Assembly (NCBI GenBank): GCA_017472225.1
Contig: JAFUQS010000077.1
Location: 1 to 35,800, forward strand
Length of the DNA stretch: 35,800 nt
Source of the DNA: Clostridia bacterium
Lineage (GTDB): Bacteria > Bacillota > Clostridia > Oscillospirales > Acutalibacteraceae
Reading direction: 5' to 3'
Shown here: piece after piece, positions 21,200-29,580 of the stretch
Layout: each line of letters starts with the position of its first letter
How positions within the stretch are numbered: the first letter of the stretch is position 1
The notes under the pieces: generated by a model
Seen by the model: only the letters and a program-made list of their open reading frames with translations
Told to the model about the DNA's origin: nothing
Databases searched by the model: none
Program-made: the position numbers and the translations under genes

Positions 21200-23584
21200 T
21201 CAGTTTGCGGAATAATAAAAATAATTTGCAATGTTAAGCGGCTTCAAGCGATAGAAAAGTCTGAAAAGCTTTTTCCTGAGGCTTTGTTTTTTAAATTCAA
21301 TGTTGTTTGCACAGGTTATGCGATATTCTGAGGGTGGTTTATCAAAAACAACCACCTTTTCCTCGCCCTCAGCCAAGCAGAAATAATTTTCATCGGGCAA
21401 TTTATCGCTTTCAATGAAAACATTATAGGCGAAGACATTACTTCTGAGAATCATTTTTGTTCCCTCGAGCCTTGCTTCAATTTTTGCTTTTTTCAGCTTG
21501 AGTGTGGCGGGGGATGTGAATATTTCTGTGATTACCTTATCCATGAAGCGAAGCTGCATAACAGTCTGAGCTTTCACCTTGATTTCGTCAACTCTTTTGA
21601 AGCTGTTGGGCTCAAGAGTAATATCATATTCTCTTTCTTCTTGGGGATAATTTAAGCTTACCGTAAGGTGAAGTGAGACCTCACTCAAAGTGTCGTTATG
21701 AGCAAAAATTATTGCTTTGTTTTTTTCTTTTCTGCAGCTTACAGTCACAGGAGCGAAAAATTCCTTTGCTTTATACTGCAGTGCCTTGGGAACACCTTCA
21801 AAGTCTACAGAGGACCAGCTCGGGCAGTTCCATACATCGTTATATTGCCAGAAAAGTGAACCGTTGCAGCGGCCTTTGTTCTGCCTGAAATGAACTGTTG
21901 CATTTTTTATGCATTCAGCCTGAACAATTCCTGTAAGATAGGGTAAATCCTCAAAGTGTTTTGGAAAATCGAACATTTCGGTGAGATAAAAAAGCATTTT
22001 TTTGTTTCCGCCAATGCACTTCTGATGTCTGTTGAAGGCATCGGAGGTTATGCTGAAATCCTTTTCATCGGCGAAGGTTTTGATTGCCTTCATTGACGGG
22101 AGTGACTCAAGGCCAAATTCGGATAAGAATCTTGAATACCTCGTTGTGTAATAATCAAGCTTTTTGAGTCCGTGCCACACATTCCACATATGAGTGTCTC
22201 CGGTGTCGTCACTCGAACACTCCTTGAAGCATTCACTGCCTGTCGGTGAAGTCGGAATATATGAAATATCAGTCAGATTTTTGAGAAAATGGGGGAGAGT
22301 ATGATAGAAAAATTCCTCATAGGACTTCATAAGCTTAGCAGCTTTCGGCATATAGGAAAACATGGTTTCAATTTCATTGTTTCCGCACCAAAGTGCAAGT
22401 GAAGGATGTGTGGTCAGCCTTGAAACATTGGCTTCAACTTCCCTCAGAACATTTTCTTTGAAATCATCATCGTAAAAAGGATAGAGCTGACAAGCGAAGC
22501 AAAAATCCTGCCACAAAAGAATACCTCTTTCATCGCATTGGCTTATTAAATAATCACTCGCATAGCTGCCGCCACCCCAGATTCTCAGCATATTGAAGCC
22601 GGAGCGTTCCGCAAGGTCAAGATAATAGTCGACGGTTGAATTGTCGCTGTCCTCATAAATTGCGAAAAAAGGGATGAGGTTAGCACCCTTGGCAAATATT
22701 TTTTCACCGTTGAGAACAAAGCAGAAGTTGCTTCCGAATTCATCCTCGCTTCTGTCAAGAAAAATTGAACGAAGACCAATCCTTTTTTCAACAGCTTCCT
22801 CTTTATTTTCAAAAACAACGGTATAAAGAGGCTGTCTGTCCTTTTGTGAAAGCTCACGGGTATACCAGAGCTCGGGACTGTTTATTTCTGCCTGTCCGTT
22901 TTCATCAAAATCTGTAACCTTGCCGTCGGGATGAATCAGATAAATTCTGTCAGCATTTTCAGCAGAAACATTTATGACCGATTTTTCTTTTGTTGTGTTC
23001 TGTCTGATTTTTATGCCTTCAATTCTTTTGTTGAAGCATTTAAGCTCAATTTTTTCCGTAACACCGCAATAGGGAACACAAGGTCCCCAATCCCAGCCAA
23101 AGTGACAGCCGGGTTTTCTTATGTAGGGGATACCGTCCACACCGTTCGGATTTTTGGGCAGGGGATTATCCTTCTGCTTTTTTCGTATATAATTTACGGC
23201 AGATTTGAAGTGAAGTGTTATAGTATTTTCACCGATTCTGAGGTGATGCTTGATTTCTTCATCAACCGGTATATATGCATTATTGCTTTCAAAGGCTTTT
23301 TCACCGTTTATCAGGCAGGTGCACAGCGTGTCAAGTCCGCCGGCAATAAGATGAATATATCCGCACTCCATGTCTTCTTTTGAAACAGTGAAGCTTTTTG
23401 TGAATTCAAAATCATTTTCAGCAGTGGAAATACCTTCATTTTCATCACCCGAAATCAATGGATTTTTAATTGCTTCGTTTTTTATAAGATTGCCGAAGTC
23501 ACTTCCTGGAAGCACAGCAGAATATTCCTTGTTATCGGTGCAGTTTTTCATTTTCCAGGTGCCTTCAAGGTTAATTATATTCAT
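21200..23584 (-). CDS. GH2 beta-mannosidase
   Basis: A 794-residue cytoplasmic glycoside hydrolase family 2 enzyme (no signal peptide), expected to release mannose from the non-reducing ends of beta-mannosides. The N-terminal sugar-binding domain begins INLEGTWKMKN; HFGWDWGP (161-168) and FNMLRIWGGGSY (330-341) are typical of beta-mannosidases rather than beta-galactosidases. The acid/base Glu404 is in WCGNNEIE and the nucleophile Glu489 is in SEFGLESLP. Length (794) is slightly under the usual 820-860. Ribosome binding site GAGGAA. It starts 14 bases after the rsmF-like gene and is the last gene of the minus-strand operon, so it is co-transcribed with two rRNA methyltransferases, an odd metabolic pairing. 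Confidence 0.92.
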   Translation of the reverse strand: MNIINLEGTWKMKNCTDNKEYSAVLPGSDFGNLIKNEAIKNPLISGDENEGISTAENDFEFTKSFTVSKEDMECGYIHLIAGGLDTLCTCLINGEKAFESNNAYIPVDEEIKHHLRIGENTITLHFKSAVNYIRKKQKDNPLPKNPNGVDGIPYIRKPGCHFGWDWGPCVPYCGVTEKIELKCFNKRIEGIKIRQNTTKEKSVINVSAENADRIYLIHPDGKVTDFDENGQAEINSPELWYTRELSQKDRQPLYTVVFENKEEAVEKRIGLRSIFLDRSEDEFGSNFCFVLNGEKIFAKGANLIPFFAIYEDSDNSTVDYYLDLAERSGFNMLRIWGGGSYASDYLISQCDERGILLWQDFCFACQLYPFYDDDFKENVLREVEANVSRLTTHPSLALWCGNNEIETMFSYMPKAAKLMKSYEEFFYHTLPHFLKNLTDISYIPTSPTGSECFKECSSDDTGDTHMWNVWHGLKKLDYYTTRYSRFLSEFGLESLPSMKAIKTFADEKDFSITSDAFNRHQKCIGGNKKMLFYLTEMFDFPKHFEDLPYLTGIVQAECIKNATVHFRQNKGRCNGSLFWQYNDVWNCPSWSSVDFEGVPKALQYKAKEFFAPVTVSCRKEKNKAIIFAHNDTLSEVSLHLTVSLNYPQEEREYDITLEPNSFKRVDEIKVKAQTVMQLRFMDKVITEIFTSPATLKLKKAKIEARLEGTKMILRSNVFAYNVFIESDKLPDENYFCLAEGEEKVVVFDKPPSEYRITCANNIEFKKQSLRKKLFRLFYRLKPLNIANYFYYSAN

Positions 23585-23598
23585 GGTAAATTCCTCAC

Positions 23599-24954
23599 TT
23601 AATTTGTTCTGAGCCCTTTCGGATAGTGGTTCTTTGCTCTGCCTGATACAACCTTGACACCACCAACACTGCAGCCGTCAACACAAACAACTGCCCAGCC
23701 GTTTTCAATATCAGTTTCAAATTCCTCACCGTGAAGATACTTTTTTATTTCAGCACTGTCGCAGGAAAGCTCAATTTTTCTTTTGAATAAGTGACCCATT
23801 GCCATGAAAAACTGATGATGCGGCTGAATATAGTTTTTTCTCACTTCACCTATCGTCACTCCGCAGGAAAATGCAGCTCCCTTTTTCACTTCAAAATCAG
23901 GTGTGAAATATACGGGGTTGCCGTTATACATTATCACATTTTCTTTGTCATATGAAGTCAGAACGCTGTCAAGAAAATCGGTTACTGTTTTATCGATTTT
24001 TTCTTCTCTCTTTTTCAGGGTGTAAGTATCCGGTTCCTTTTCAAGCTTGTTGTGAAGAACTGCCATAAATTGCCCCTCACCCTTTGATTTGTGAGGATAA
24101 AATCTTCTTGCAAGGTGAATGCTTTCGCAATCACAGCCTTCAAAAAATATACCGTCAGAGGTGTTTTCTTTCACACATTCTTTAACGGGAACAATTTCAA
24201 AGTCAGGATGAGAGCGAAGAAATGCGTCAACCGTCATCTCGTTTTCCTCCAAAGAGAAGGTGCAGGTTGCATAAACAATATATCCGCCTTTTTTTAACAG
24301 TACAACGGCATTTTCGAGAATTTCTCTTTGCCTTTGTGCGCATTTCTTCACATTGTCAAGGCTCCATTCATCAATGGCAATATCTTCCTTGCGGAACATT
24401 CCCTCACCGGAGCATGGCGCATCAACCATAATCATATCAAAATAGCCGGGAAAAGTATTTTTCAGCCTGTTCGTATCCATGCAGGTTGTTACCGTGTTTT
24501 TCAGGCCGAGCCTTTCAATATTGCCGGTGAGAATTCTGCATCGTGAGGGTATTATCTCGTTGGAAACAAGAATACCCTTTTCTCCAAGCTTATTTTTCAG
24601 TTGGGTGCTTTTTCCGCCGGGAGCAGCACACATATCAAGAATTTTCCAATCCGGCTCAATGTCGATACATTCTGCGGGAGCCATAGCACCGGGCTCCTGA
24701 ACATAAATCATTCCCGCATGGTGATAGGGGTGATTGCCGATTTTGTCATAATCAAGATAAAATCCGTTCGGAACATAAGGTATTTTTTCTTTTGAAAATG
24801 GATTCAGCCTTTCAAAAGCTTCAACACTTATCTTATCGGTATTGACACGAAAGCCTCTCACAGGAGAGCAGGTGAGCGACTTTTCATAATCGTCATAATC
24901 CTCTCCAAGGAGCTTTTTCATTCTCTGAACATAATCAATCGGTAACTTTTTCAT
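23599..24954 (-). CDS. RsmF/NOL1-Nop2-Sun-type rRNA m5C methyltransferase
   Basis: A 451-residue SAM-dependent RNA cytosine-C5 methyltransferase. SAM-binding block DMCAAPGGKSTQL, the PCSGEGMF motif with the first catalytic Cys, and YATCTFSLEENE with the second catalytic Cys are all present, followed by a C-terminal domain of about 170 residues as in RsmF/YebU-like proteins. The chosen start (ATG at 24954) has GGAG 6 bases upstream, overlapping the end of rsmE by 20 bases; an in-frame ATG at 24972 is an alternative without a good site. The likely target is 16S rRNA, though which cytosine is not predictable here. Confidence 0.9.
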   Translation of the reverse strand: MKKLPIDYVQRMKKLLGEDYDDYEKSLTCSPVRGFRVNTDKISVEAFERLNPFSKEKIPYVPNGFYLDYDKIGNHPYHHAGMIYVQEPGAMAPAECIDIEPDWKILDMCAAPGGKSTQLKNKLGEKGILVSNEIIPSRCRILTGNIERLGLKNTVTTCMDTNRLKNTFPGYFDMIMVDAPCSGEGMFRKEDIAIDEWSLDNVKKCAQRQREILENAVVLLKKGGYIVYATCTFSLEENEMTVDAFLRSHPDFEIVPVKECVKENTSDGIFFEGCDCESIHLARRFYPHKSKGEGQFMAVLHNKLEKEPDTYTLKKREEKIDKTVTDFLDSVLTSYDKENVIMYNGNPVYFTPDFEVKKGAAFSCGVTIGEVRKNYIQPHHQFFMAMGHLFKRKIELSCDSAEIKKYLHGEEFETDIENGWAVVCVDGCSVGGVKVVSGRAKNHYPKGLRTN

Positions 24955-25705
24955 CTTTTTCTCCGTTAACATTCATTTCAATGTGAAGCATACACATTCC
25001 CACTGCAGTTATTGCGGCAGTTTCCGTACGAAGTATTCTTTTTCCCAAGGACACCGTTTCAACGCCGTTTCCTGTTGCAGCCTGAATTTCTCTTTCTTCA
25101 AATCCACCCTCAGGTCCTATAAGTATACCGAGTGACATACCGCTTCTGATTTTTCCGAGAGTATCTTTAGTTGCTGCCATTCCTTTTTCATTTTCATATG
25201 GGATAATAAACAAATCAAGCTCTTTTGATTTTTCAATAGCTTTCCTGAATGAAATAACATCACTTACCTCGGGAATTTTATTCCGTTTGCTTTGCTTTGC
25301 GGCACTTTCAGCGATGGATTGCCATCGGGCAATTTTGCTTTTTCTTTTTTTATCATCAAGCTTAACAACACATCGGTTCATTTCCACGGGAATTATTTCA
25401 TGAACGCCAAGCTCAACAGCCTTTTGAATTATGAGCTCCATTTTGTCAGATTTCGGCAGTCCCTGAAAAAGATAAATTTTCACAGGCAGCTCGGTATTCT
25501 GAAAATTTCTCTCAATTATTTTTGCAACGGCAGCTTCATTTTCAAATTCTTCAAGACGGCACAAATCACTGCTTTTGCCGTCGCTTACAAGAAATGTATC
25601 ACCGATTCGCATACGAAGAACATTTCTGATATGATTGAAATCTGAATCTGTTATATAGCAGTAATCGCCATGCCTGTTATTTTCACTGACAAAGAAGTTA
25701 TACAT
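24935..25705 (-). CDS. rsmE: 16S rRNA (uracil-1498-N3)-methyltransferase
   Basis: A 256-residue SPOUT-family methyltransferase. It begins with the PUA-like N-terminal domain (NFFVSENNR, FNHIRNVLRMRIGDTF) and ends with the knotted SAM site (LGILIGPEGGFEEREIQAA and VSLGKRILRTETAAIT), which are the two standard RsmE motifs. The ATG at 25705 is preferred, with GGGGTG 6 bases upstream; a GTG at 25714 is in frame. The gene heads a three-gene minus-strand operon (rsmE, rsmF-like, mannosidase). Confidence 0.95.
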   Translation of the reverse strand: MYNFFVSENNRHGDYCYITDSDFNHIRNVLRMRIGDTFLVSDGKSSDLCRLEEFENEAAVAKIIERNFQNTELPVKIYLFQGLPKSDKMELIIQKAVELGVHEIIPVEMNRCVVKLDDKKRKSKIARWQSIAESAAKQSKRNKIPEVSDVISFRKAIEKSKELDLFIIPYENEKGMAATKDTLGKIRSGMSLGILIGPEGGFEEREIQAATGNGVETVSLGKRILRTETAAITAVGMCMLHIEMNVNGEKDEKVTD

Positions 25706-25737
25706 TGTTTTCACCCCAACTGAAAAGCATATTTCAT

Positions 25738-25766
25738 ATTATACCAAATAAATATTGAATTGACAA
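25738..25766 (-). promoter_or_regulatory. Promoter of the rsmE operon
   Basis: On the minus strand TTGTCA (25761-25766) and TATAAT (25738-25743) are separated by 17 bp, about 33 bases upstream of the rsmE ATG. Confidence 0.75.
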
Positions 25767-25849
25767 TGGTGATGAGCCTATTCATAAAAAATGTTATGCA
25801 GTTTTCCGTTAACTTTAAAGAAAATATTAAAAATACTATACAATCTTGA

Positions 25850-25879
25850 TTGGAGAGAATTTTTGTGTTATTATATAAT
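25850..25879 (+). promoter_or_regulatory. Probable promoter of the exported hydrolase gene
   Basis: TATAAT at 25874-25879 is a consensus -10; the best -35 is TTGGAG at 25850-25855 (18-bp spacer), which is weak. It diverges from the rsmE promoter. Confidence 0.45.
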
Positions 25880-25938
25880 AGCATATATAGAATGCTATTT
25901 TGCTCCATTTGTTTTTTCTGGAAGAACGGAGGTATTTT

Positions 25939-27495
25939 ATGAACAGAAAACTTAAGGCTGTGCTTTCAGCTTTACTTGTGGTGCTTACTCTTGTAACAAG
26001 CGTTGGTTTGCCCCTTTGCGCTTCTGCGGCTACATATGAAAACGATTTGCCTATCGTGTATGTGCAGGGACGTGACAGAACCATTTATAACAAGAACGGC
26101 AAGAAGATTATGCCCTTCTCAACAGATCCCGAGGATTTGATTATGAAAGAGTCTGACAGGCTTCTTGCAGCCTTCAGCAGCAGTGTTCTTCAGAAAAATT
26201 GGGATATTTACTGTGATGAGCTTGTTGCCGTTGTAAGTGAAGTATATAAGGATGTTACCCTTGATAATAACGGTGAGGCCTCCGACGGAAGCTATGTTAA
26301 GGCTAATGCCACACCCACTGCCAAAACATCAAATTTCGGCCTTAACGATTATGTGTTTAATTATGACAGCCGTCTTGATCCATGGACAGTTGCAAAAGAA
26401 CTGAGAACCTATATCAACAATGTTCTTAAGGCAACAGGTAAAAGCAAGGTTCAGCTTGTGTCAAGATGTCTCGGAACAAACTATGCTGCCGCATATCTCA
26501 CAAGATATAAGAGTGAGGCAAAATCGAAAATTGACACCTGTGTGTTGTATGTTCCGTCTGCAAAGGGTACCATAATGGTAAGTGAATCCTTCAGCGGTGA
26601 ATTTAAATTTGATCCTGACCTTATAAATACATATGTTAACGAATATATGGAAGACAGTGAAATGACAGAGCTTCTGAAGGCTGTTGTTTCCGTCACCTAT
26701 TCAATGAGTATTCTCAGCCTCGGAACAAATGCCGTTGAATCTGTTTATCAGCAGATTGCTGACAGAGTTGTGCCTGAGCTTATTCTTGCAACCTACGGTA
26801 CAATGCCTTCATATTGGAGCATGGTAGATGATGAGCATTATGATAAGGCAAAGTCACTTGTTTTGTCAGGCAAGGAAGAAGAATATGCCGGTCTTATTGA
26901 GAAAATTGACAGGTATCATAACAAGGTTATGATAAATCTTGACAGCACTCTGCTTTCGCTCAGAAATTCGGGCATGAAGGTTGCTATTATTGCAAAGTAC
27001 AACACAGCCTTGGCTCCGCTTTTTGAAAGCAGTAATGTTCAGGCAGACGGTCTTGTTGAGCTTTCAAGCCTCTCCTTCGGTGCAACTGCCGCCGATATGG
27101 GCAAAACACTCAGCAAAGCATATCTTGATGATGTAAGCCTCAGCGGTGCAATTGATTATGTTTCCGATGACCTTATAATTGACTCATCAACCTGTCTGTT
27201 CCCGGATAATACATGGTTTATTAAGGATTCGCCTCACGGTGCCTTCAAATCATCAATGAATAACCTTATTTTAACTATTGTCCGTCAGAAAAAGCAGATG
27301 ACCGTGTGGGATAATGAAAAATATCCTCAGTATCTGCAATACAACAGCAATAATACATTAACACCTATTTCGGCTGCAACACCGGGTGATGGTGCAGAAA
27401 GCAGCGGAGGTTCAACAAATATACTGAGCACGATTATCAATTTCTTCAGCAAAATCATCAATGTTATAAAATCATTGCTCGGAATAGGAAAATAA
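25939..27495 (+). CDS. Exported LCAT/PGAP1-like alpha/beta hydrolase with Cys at the nucleophile position
   Basis: A 518-residue exported protein. Residues 1-30 are a signal peptide (cleavage near ASA-A). The body has the layout of lecithin:cholesterol-acyltransferase-like hydrolases: an early strand LPIVYVQG, a nucleophile elbow VQLVSRCLGTNYAAAYL (Cys177 where Ser is usual), ATYGTMPSYWSM (283-294), VQADGLVELSSLSFGA with candidate Asp370, and KDSPHGAF with candidate His433. Cys177 is encoded by TGT. The C-terminus, after a Gly/Ser linker (about 483-492), is an amphipathic tail (ILSTIINFFSKIINVIK). The ATG at 25939 follows GGAGG. A Cys-containing triad could make an acyltransferase or thiol-type hydrolase, or an inactive binder. 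Substrate unknown. Confidence 0.75.
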   Translation: MNRKLKAVLSALLVVLTLVTSVGLPLCASAATYENDLPIVYVQGRDRTIYNKNGKKIMPFSTDPEDLIMKESDRLLAAFSSSVLQKNWDIYCDELVAVVSEVYKDVTLDNNGEASDGSYVKANATPTAKTSNFGLNDYVFNYDSRLDPWTVAKELRTYINNVLKATGKSKVQLVSRCLGTNYAAAYLTRYKSEAKSKIDTCVLYVPSAKGTIMVSESFSGEFKFDPDLINTYVNEYMEDSEMTELLKAVVSVTYSMSILSLGTNAVESVYQQIADRVVPELILATYGTMPSYWSMVDDEHYDKAKSLVLSGKEEEYAGLIEKIDRYHNKVMINLDSTLLSLRNSGMKVAIIAKYNTALAPLFESSNVQADGLVELSSLSFGATAADMGKTLSKAYLDDVSLSGAIDYVSDDLIIDSSTCLFPDNTWFIKDSPHGAFKSSMNNLILTIVRQKKQMTVWDNEKYPQYLQYNSNNTLTPISAATPGDGAESSGGSTNILSTIINFFSKIINVIKSLLGIGK

Positions 27496-27497
27496 AT

Positions 27498-27547
27498 TTA
27501 AGTTGGCTGGAGTCGAACCATATCGGGTTCGGCTCACGACAACTTAA
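27498..27547 (+). ncRNA. Structured RNA element upstream of the thioredoxin gene
   Basis: An outer stem TTAAGTTG/CAACTTAA (27498-27505 / 27540-27547) encloses a second stem GAGTCGAACC/GGTTCGGCTC (27510-27519 / 27526-27535, one wobble) with a 6-base loop. It begins 3 bases after the hydrolase stop and directly precedes a terminator hairpin. It is not a tRNA. Possibly part of a 3' end or an attenuator. Confidence 0.4.
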
Positions 27548-27549
27548 AT

Positions 27550-27579
27550 GAGCATATCAGGATTGATATGCTCATTTTT
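27550..27579 (+). terminator. Terminator or attenuator 14 bases before the thioredoxin start
   Basis: GAGCATATCA (27550-27559) pairs perfectly with TGATATGCTC (27564-27573), loop GGAT, followed by ATTTTTA. Only about 14 bases separate it from the ATG at 27594 and I see no promoter in between. Confidence 0.7.
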
Positions 27580-27593
27580 AAAGGAGAGTGTTT

Positions 27594-27917
27594 ATGTCAT
27601 ATATTGAGCTTTTTGAAGATAATTTTTCACAGGAAGTAGTGCAGGAGCAGAGTATGCCTGTACTTGTTGACTTTTGGGCACCATGGTGTCAGCCATGCCA
27701 AATGCTTTCACCGATAATAGAGGAGCTTGCAGATGAGCTTGATGGCGAAGTTAAGGTTTGTAAGCTTGACTGTGATGAAGCAGGGGAGATTGCCATGGAA
27801 ATGGGAGTTATGTCAATTCCGTGCCTTGTACTTTTTGTCGGTGGCGAGGAGAAAAACAGAATTGTCGGACTTCATTCAAAGGATGATATCCTTGATTTTA
27901 TCCGTAACAATAAATAA
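27594..27917 (+). CDS. Thioredoxin
   Basis: A 107-residue cytoplasmic thioredoxin-fold protein for dithiol-disulfide exchange. The active site is FWAPWCQPCQM (WCQPC instead of the more usual WCGPC), and the cis-Pro loop reads MSIPCLVLF, where the residue after the cis-Pro is Cys instead of Thr. Length is standard for TrxA. The ATG at 27594 follows AAGGAGAG; an in-frame GTG at 27588 overlaps that site and is unlikely. It has no promoter of its own that I can see between it and the terminator at 27550-27579, so it probably depends on read-through from the hydrolase unit. A TrxA-like paralogue with altered redox potential is possible. Confidence 0.93.
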   Translation: MSYIELFEDNFSQEVVQEQSMPVLVDFWAPWCQPCQMLSPIIEELADELDGEVKVCKLDCDEAGEIAMEMGVMSIPCLVLFVGGEEKNRIVGLHSKDDILDFIRNNK

Positions 27918-27930
27918 GTCACAAAAGCAT

Positions 27931-27967
27931 GGCTGCTACCAACAGGTAGCAGCCGGAATTTTTTTTA
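27931..27967 (+). terminator. Terminator after thioredoxin
   Basis: GGCTGCTACC (27931-27940) pairs perfectly with GGTAGCAGCC (27945-27954), loop AACA, followed by GGAA and eight T. It also lies just past the stop of the minus-strand gene. Confidence 0.9.
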
Positions 27968-29203
27968 TTCTGTTGCAAGATCGAAAACTCTTTGGGTTGA
28001 GTTGCCGTCACAGGCAGACATAAACCTTTCCCTGAAAGCAACAACCTTTTCCTTGTTAAAGCTGTTTTCTGCATTAAGAATTGCTTGGGCAAGTTCTTCT
28101 GTATTCTTCACAATTTCACCGGGAACAAAGCTTTCATAATCGTAATAGAAGCTTCTTCCAGTGTTATATTCCTCTAAATCATATGCATAAAAAATCATAG
28201 GTCTTTCAAAAAGTGCATATTCAAAAATTAAAGAGGAATAGTCAGAAATTACGATGTCAGAAAAGCAAAGTGCCGATGAAATCTGAAATTCCTTTGAAAT
28301 GTCGTAAACGAAGCCTTGCAGCTCGTCCGGTAAATCTTTCAGTGAAAAGCTTTTAGCAACATGGGGATGCAGCTTCACAAGGACTGCATATTCATTGCCG
28401 ATAAGCTCTTTTAAAAGGGAAAAATCAAGCACATTTTCATTATATGATGTTCTTATGCTGTTCCCTCTGAAGGTCGGCGCCCAAAGGAGGAGCTTTTTGC
28501 TTTTAAGCTCGGGATACTTTTTCAAAAGCTCACCTTTTTGTGCAGACACAAATTCTTTGCTGAAAAACACATCTGTTCTTGGCACACCCAAGGACTTAAC
28601 CTTTGAAATTTCACTTCCGAAGGCTTCTGCGTAAATGTGATTGATTTGTGGAGACGAGGTCGTAATATATGTATAGGTTTTATGAACATTATATTTTTCA
28701 AAAAAATTGCTTTTCAGTCCCCATGAAGACTCCTTCGTTGAATATCCCCATTTTTTGAAAGCTCCGCATGCATGATAAATCTGAAAAAGCCTCGTTCCCT
28801 TTCGGGGATAATTCGCATAGGCGGGCAGGTAGTAATCATAAAGAAAAGTGCATTTTGATGTGGCATAGGAAATCTGAAACTTGATTTCAATCAGTATTTT
28901 TTTCAATTCATTTTTATAAATCACATCGCTGCTGTTTGCTGATTTGAAAATAAATTCCGTCACATAGCCTTTTTGTTCTGCAAGGCTTTTCAGACTTTCG
29001 TATTCCGGAGGAACAGAAAAATCGTTGTTGGCAACAAAAAGAAGCTTTCTTTTTTTTACGGGCAAAAGGCAGGAGATTTTATATATTACTTTCCACAGGA
29101 AGAAAAGGAAGCTGTTAAGCTTATTCCGATATTCTTCTTTAGCAAGATATCTGAAGTAATGCTCATTTAGTTTTTTCTTTATTCGTTCTTTCACTGAAAA
29201 CAT
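27965..29203 (-). CDS. CDP-glycerol/ribitol glycerophosphotransferase family protein (TagB/TagF-like)
   Basis: The 412-residue protein belongs to the teichoic-acid polymerase/primase family that transfers glycerol- or ribitol-phosphate from CDP-alcohols to cell-envelope polymers on the cytoplasmic membrane face. Landmarks are YHACGAFKKWG (His144 block), LWAPTFRG (240-247), KLHPH (277-281) and SDYSSLIFEYALFERP (320-335). The N-terminal ~45 residues are basic and hydrophobic, fitting peripheral membrane association. The start is ambiguous: the ATG at 29203 has AAGGGGG only 1 base upstream, while a GTG at 29194 has the same site at a 10-base spacing. No other teichoic-acid genes are adjacent; it is a lone gene with its own promoter. 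Confidence 0.9.
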   Translation of the reverse strand: MFSVKERIKKKLNEHYFRYLAKEEYRNKLNSFLFFLWKVIYKISCLLPVKKRKLLFVANNDFSVPPEYESLKSLAEQKGYVTEFIFKSANSSDVIYKNELKKILIEIKFQISYATSKCTFLYDYYLPAYANYPRKGTRLFQIYHACGAFKKWGYSTKESSWGLKSNFFEKYNVHKTYTYITTSSPQINHIYAEAFGSEISKVKSLGVPRTDVFFSKEFVSAQKGELLKKYPELKSKKLLLWAPTFRGNSIRTSYNENVLDFSLLKELIGNEYAVLVKLHPHVAKSFSLKDLPDELQGFVYDISKEFQISSALCFSDIVISDYSSLIFEYALFERPMIFYAYDLEEYNTGRSFYYDYESFVPGEIVKNTEELAQAILNAENSFNKEKVVAFRERFMSACDGNSTQRVFDLATE

Positions 29204-29222
29204 ACCCCCTTAACAAGTTTCT

Positions 29223-29251
29223 ATTATATAATAAGAATAAGTTTTTTGCAA
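29223..29251 (-). promoter_or_regulatory. Promoter of the CDP-glycerol transferase gene
   Basis: On the minus strand TTGCAA (29246-29251), 17-bp spacer, TATAAT (29223-29228). Confidence 0.7.
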
Positions 29252-29265
29252 GGCAGGGGACAACG

Positions 29266-29295
29266 AAAAAAGGACTCTCCTTAAAGGAAAGTCCT
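29266..29295 (-). terminator. Terminator of rpmB
   Basis: On the minus strand AGGACTTTCCTT pairs with AAGGAGAGTCCT (one wobble), followed by a T-run (plus-strand A-run at 29266-29271). It separates rpmB from the promoter of the next minus-strand gene. Confidence 0.75.
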
Positions 29296-29315
29296 ATATC
29301 ACCAATTTCGTCTGA

Positions 29316-29504
29316 TCAGATGGCACGAGTAACCTTACCGGAACGCAAGCAACGAGTGCAAGCATAAACTCTCTTAGGTGAGCCGTTTACAATAGCCTTT
29401 ACACGCTTTACATTGGGTTTCCAGGTTCTGTTTGAACGTCTGTGTGAGTGGGAAACTTTGATACCGAAGGATACATCCTTACCGCAATAATCACATTTTG
29501 CCAT
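29316..29504 (-). CDS. rpmB: 50S ribosomal protein L28 (zinc-ribbon form)
   Basis: The 62-residue protein begins MAKCDYCGKDVSFG, contains VSHSHRRSNRTWKPN and KRVYACTRCLRSGKV, the standard L28 sequence. Two CxxC pairs (Cys4/Cys7 and CTRC near residue 49) mark the zinc-binding (C+) variant. The ATG at 29504 has AAGGAGG 8 bases upstream; the longer frame from a GTG at 29513 overlaps that region and is rejected. Single-gene transcript with its own promoter and terminator. Confidence 0.97.
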   Translation of the reverse strand: MAKCDYCGKDVSFGIKVSHSHRRSNRTWKPNVKRVKAIVNGSPKRVYACTRCLRSGKVTRAI

Positions 29505-29551
29505 GTGTCGCACCTCCTTAGAAATATAAATAAACTACATAAGCAAAAGAT

Positions 29552-29580
29552 ATAATAGCAGAAAAGAATTGAAAAAGCAA
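29552..29580 (-). promoter_or_regulatory. Promoter of rpmB
   Basis: On the minus strand TTGCTT (29575-29580), 17-bp spacer, TATTAT (29552-29557). Confidence 0.6.

Noticed and set aside
27510-27535. tRNA T-arm-like hairpin (GTCGAACC/GGTTCG)
   Set aside because: No acceptor, D or anticodon arms can be fitted around it; it fits better as the inner stem of a longer hairpin.
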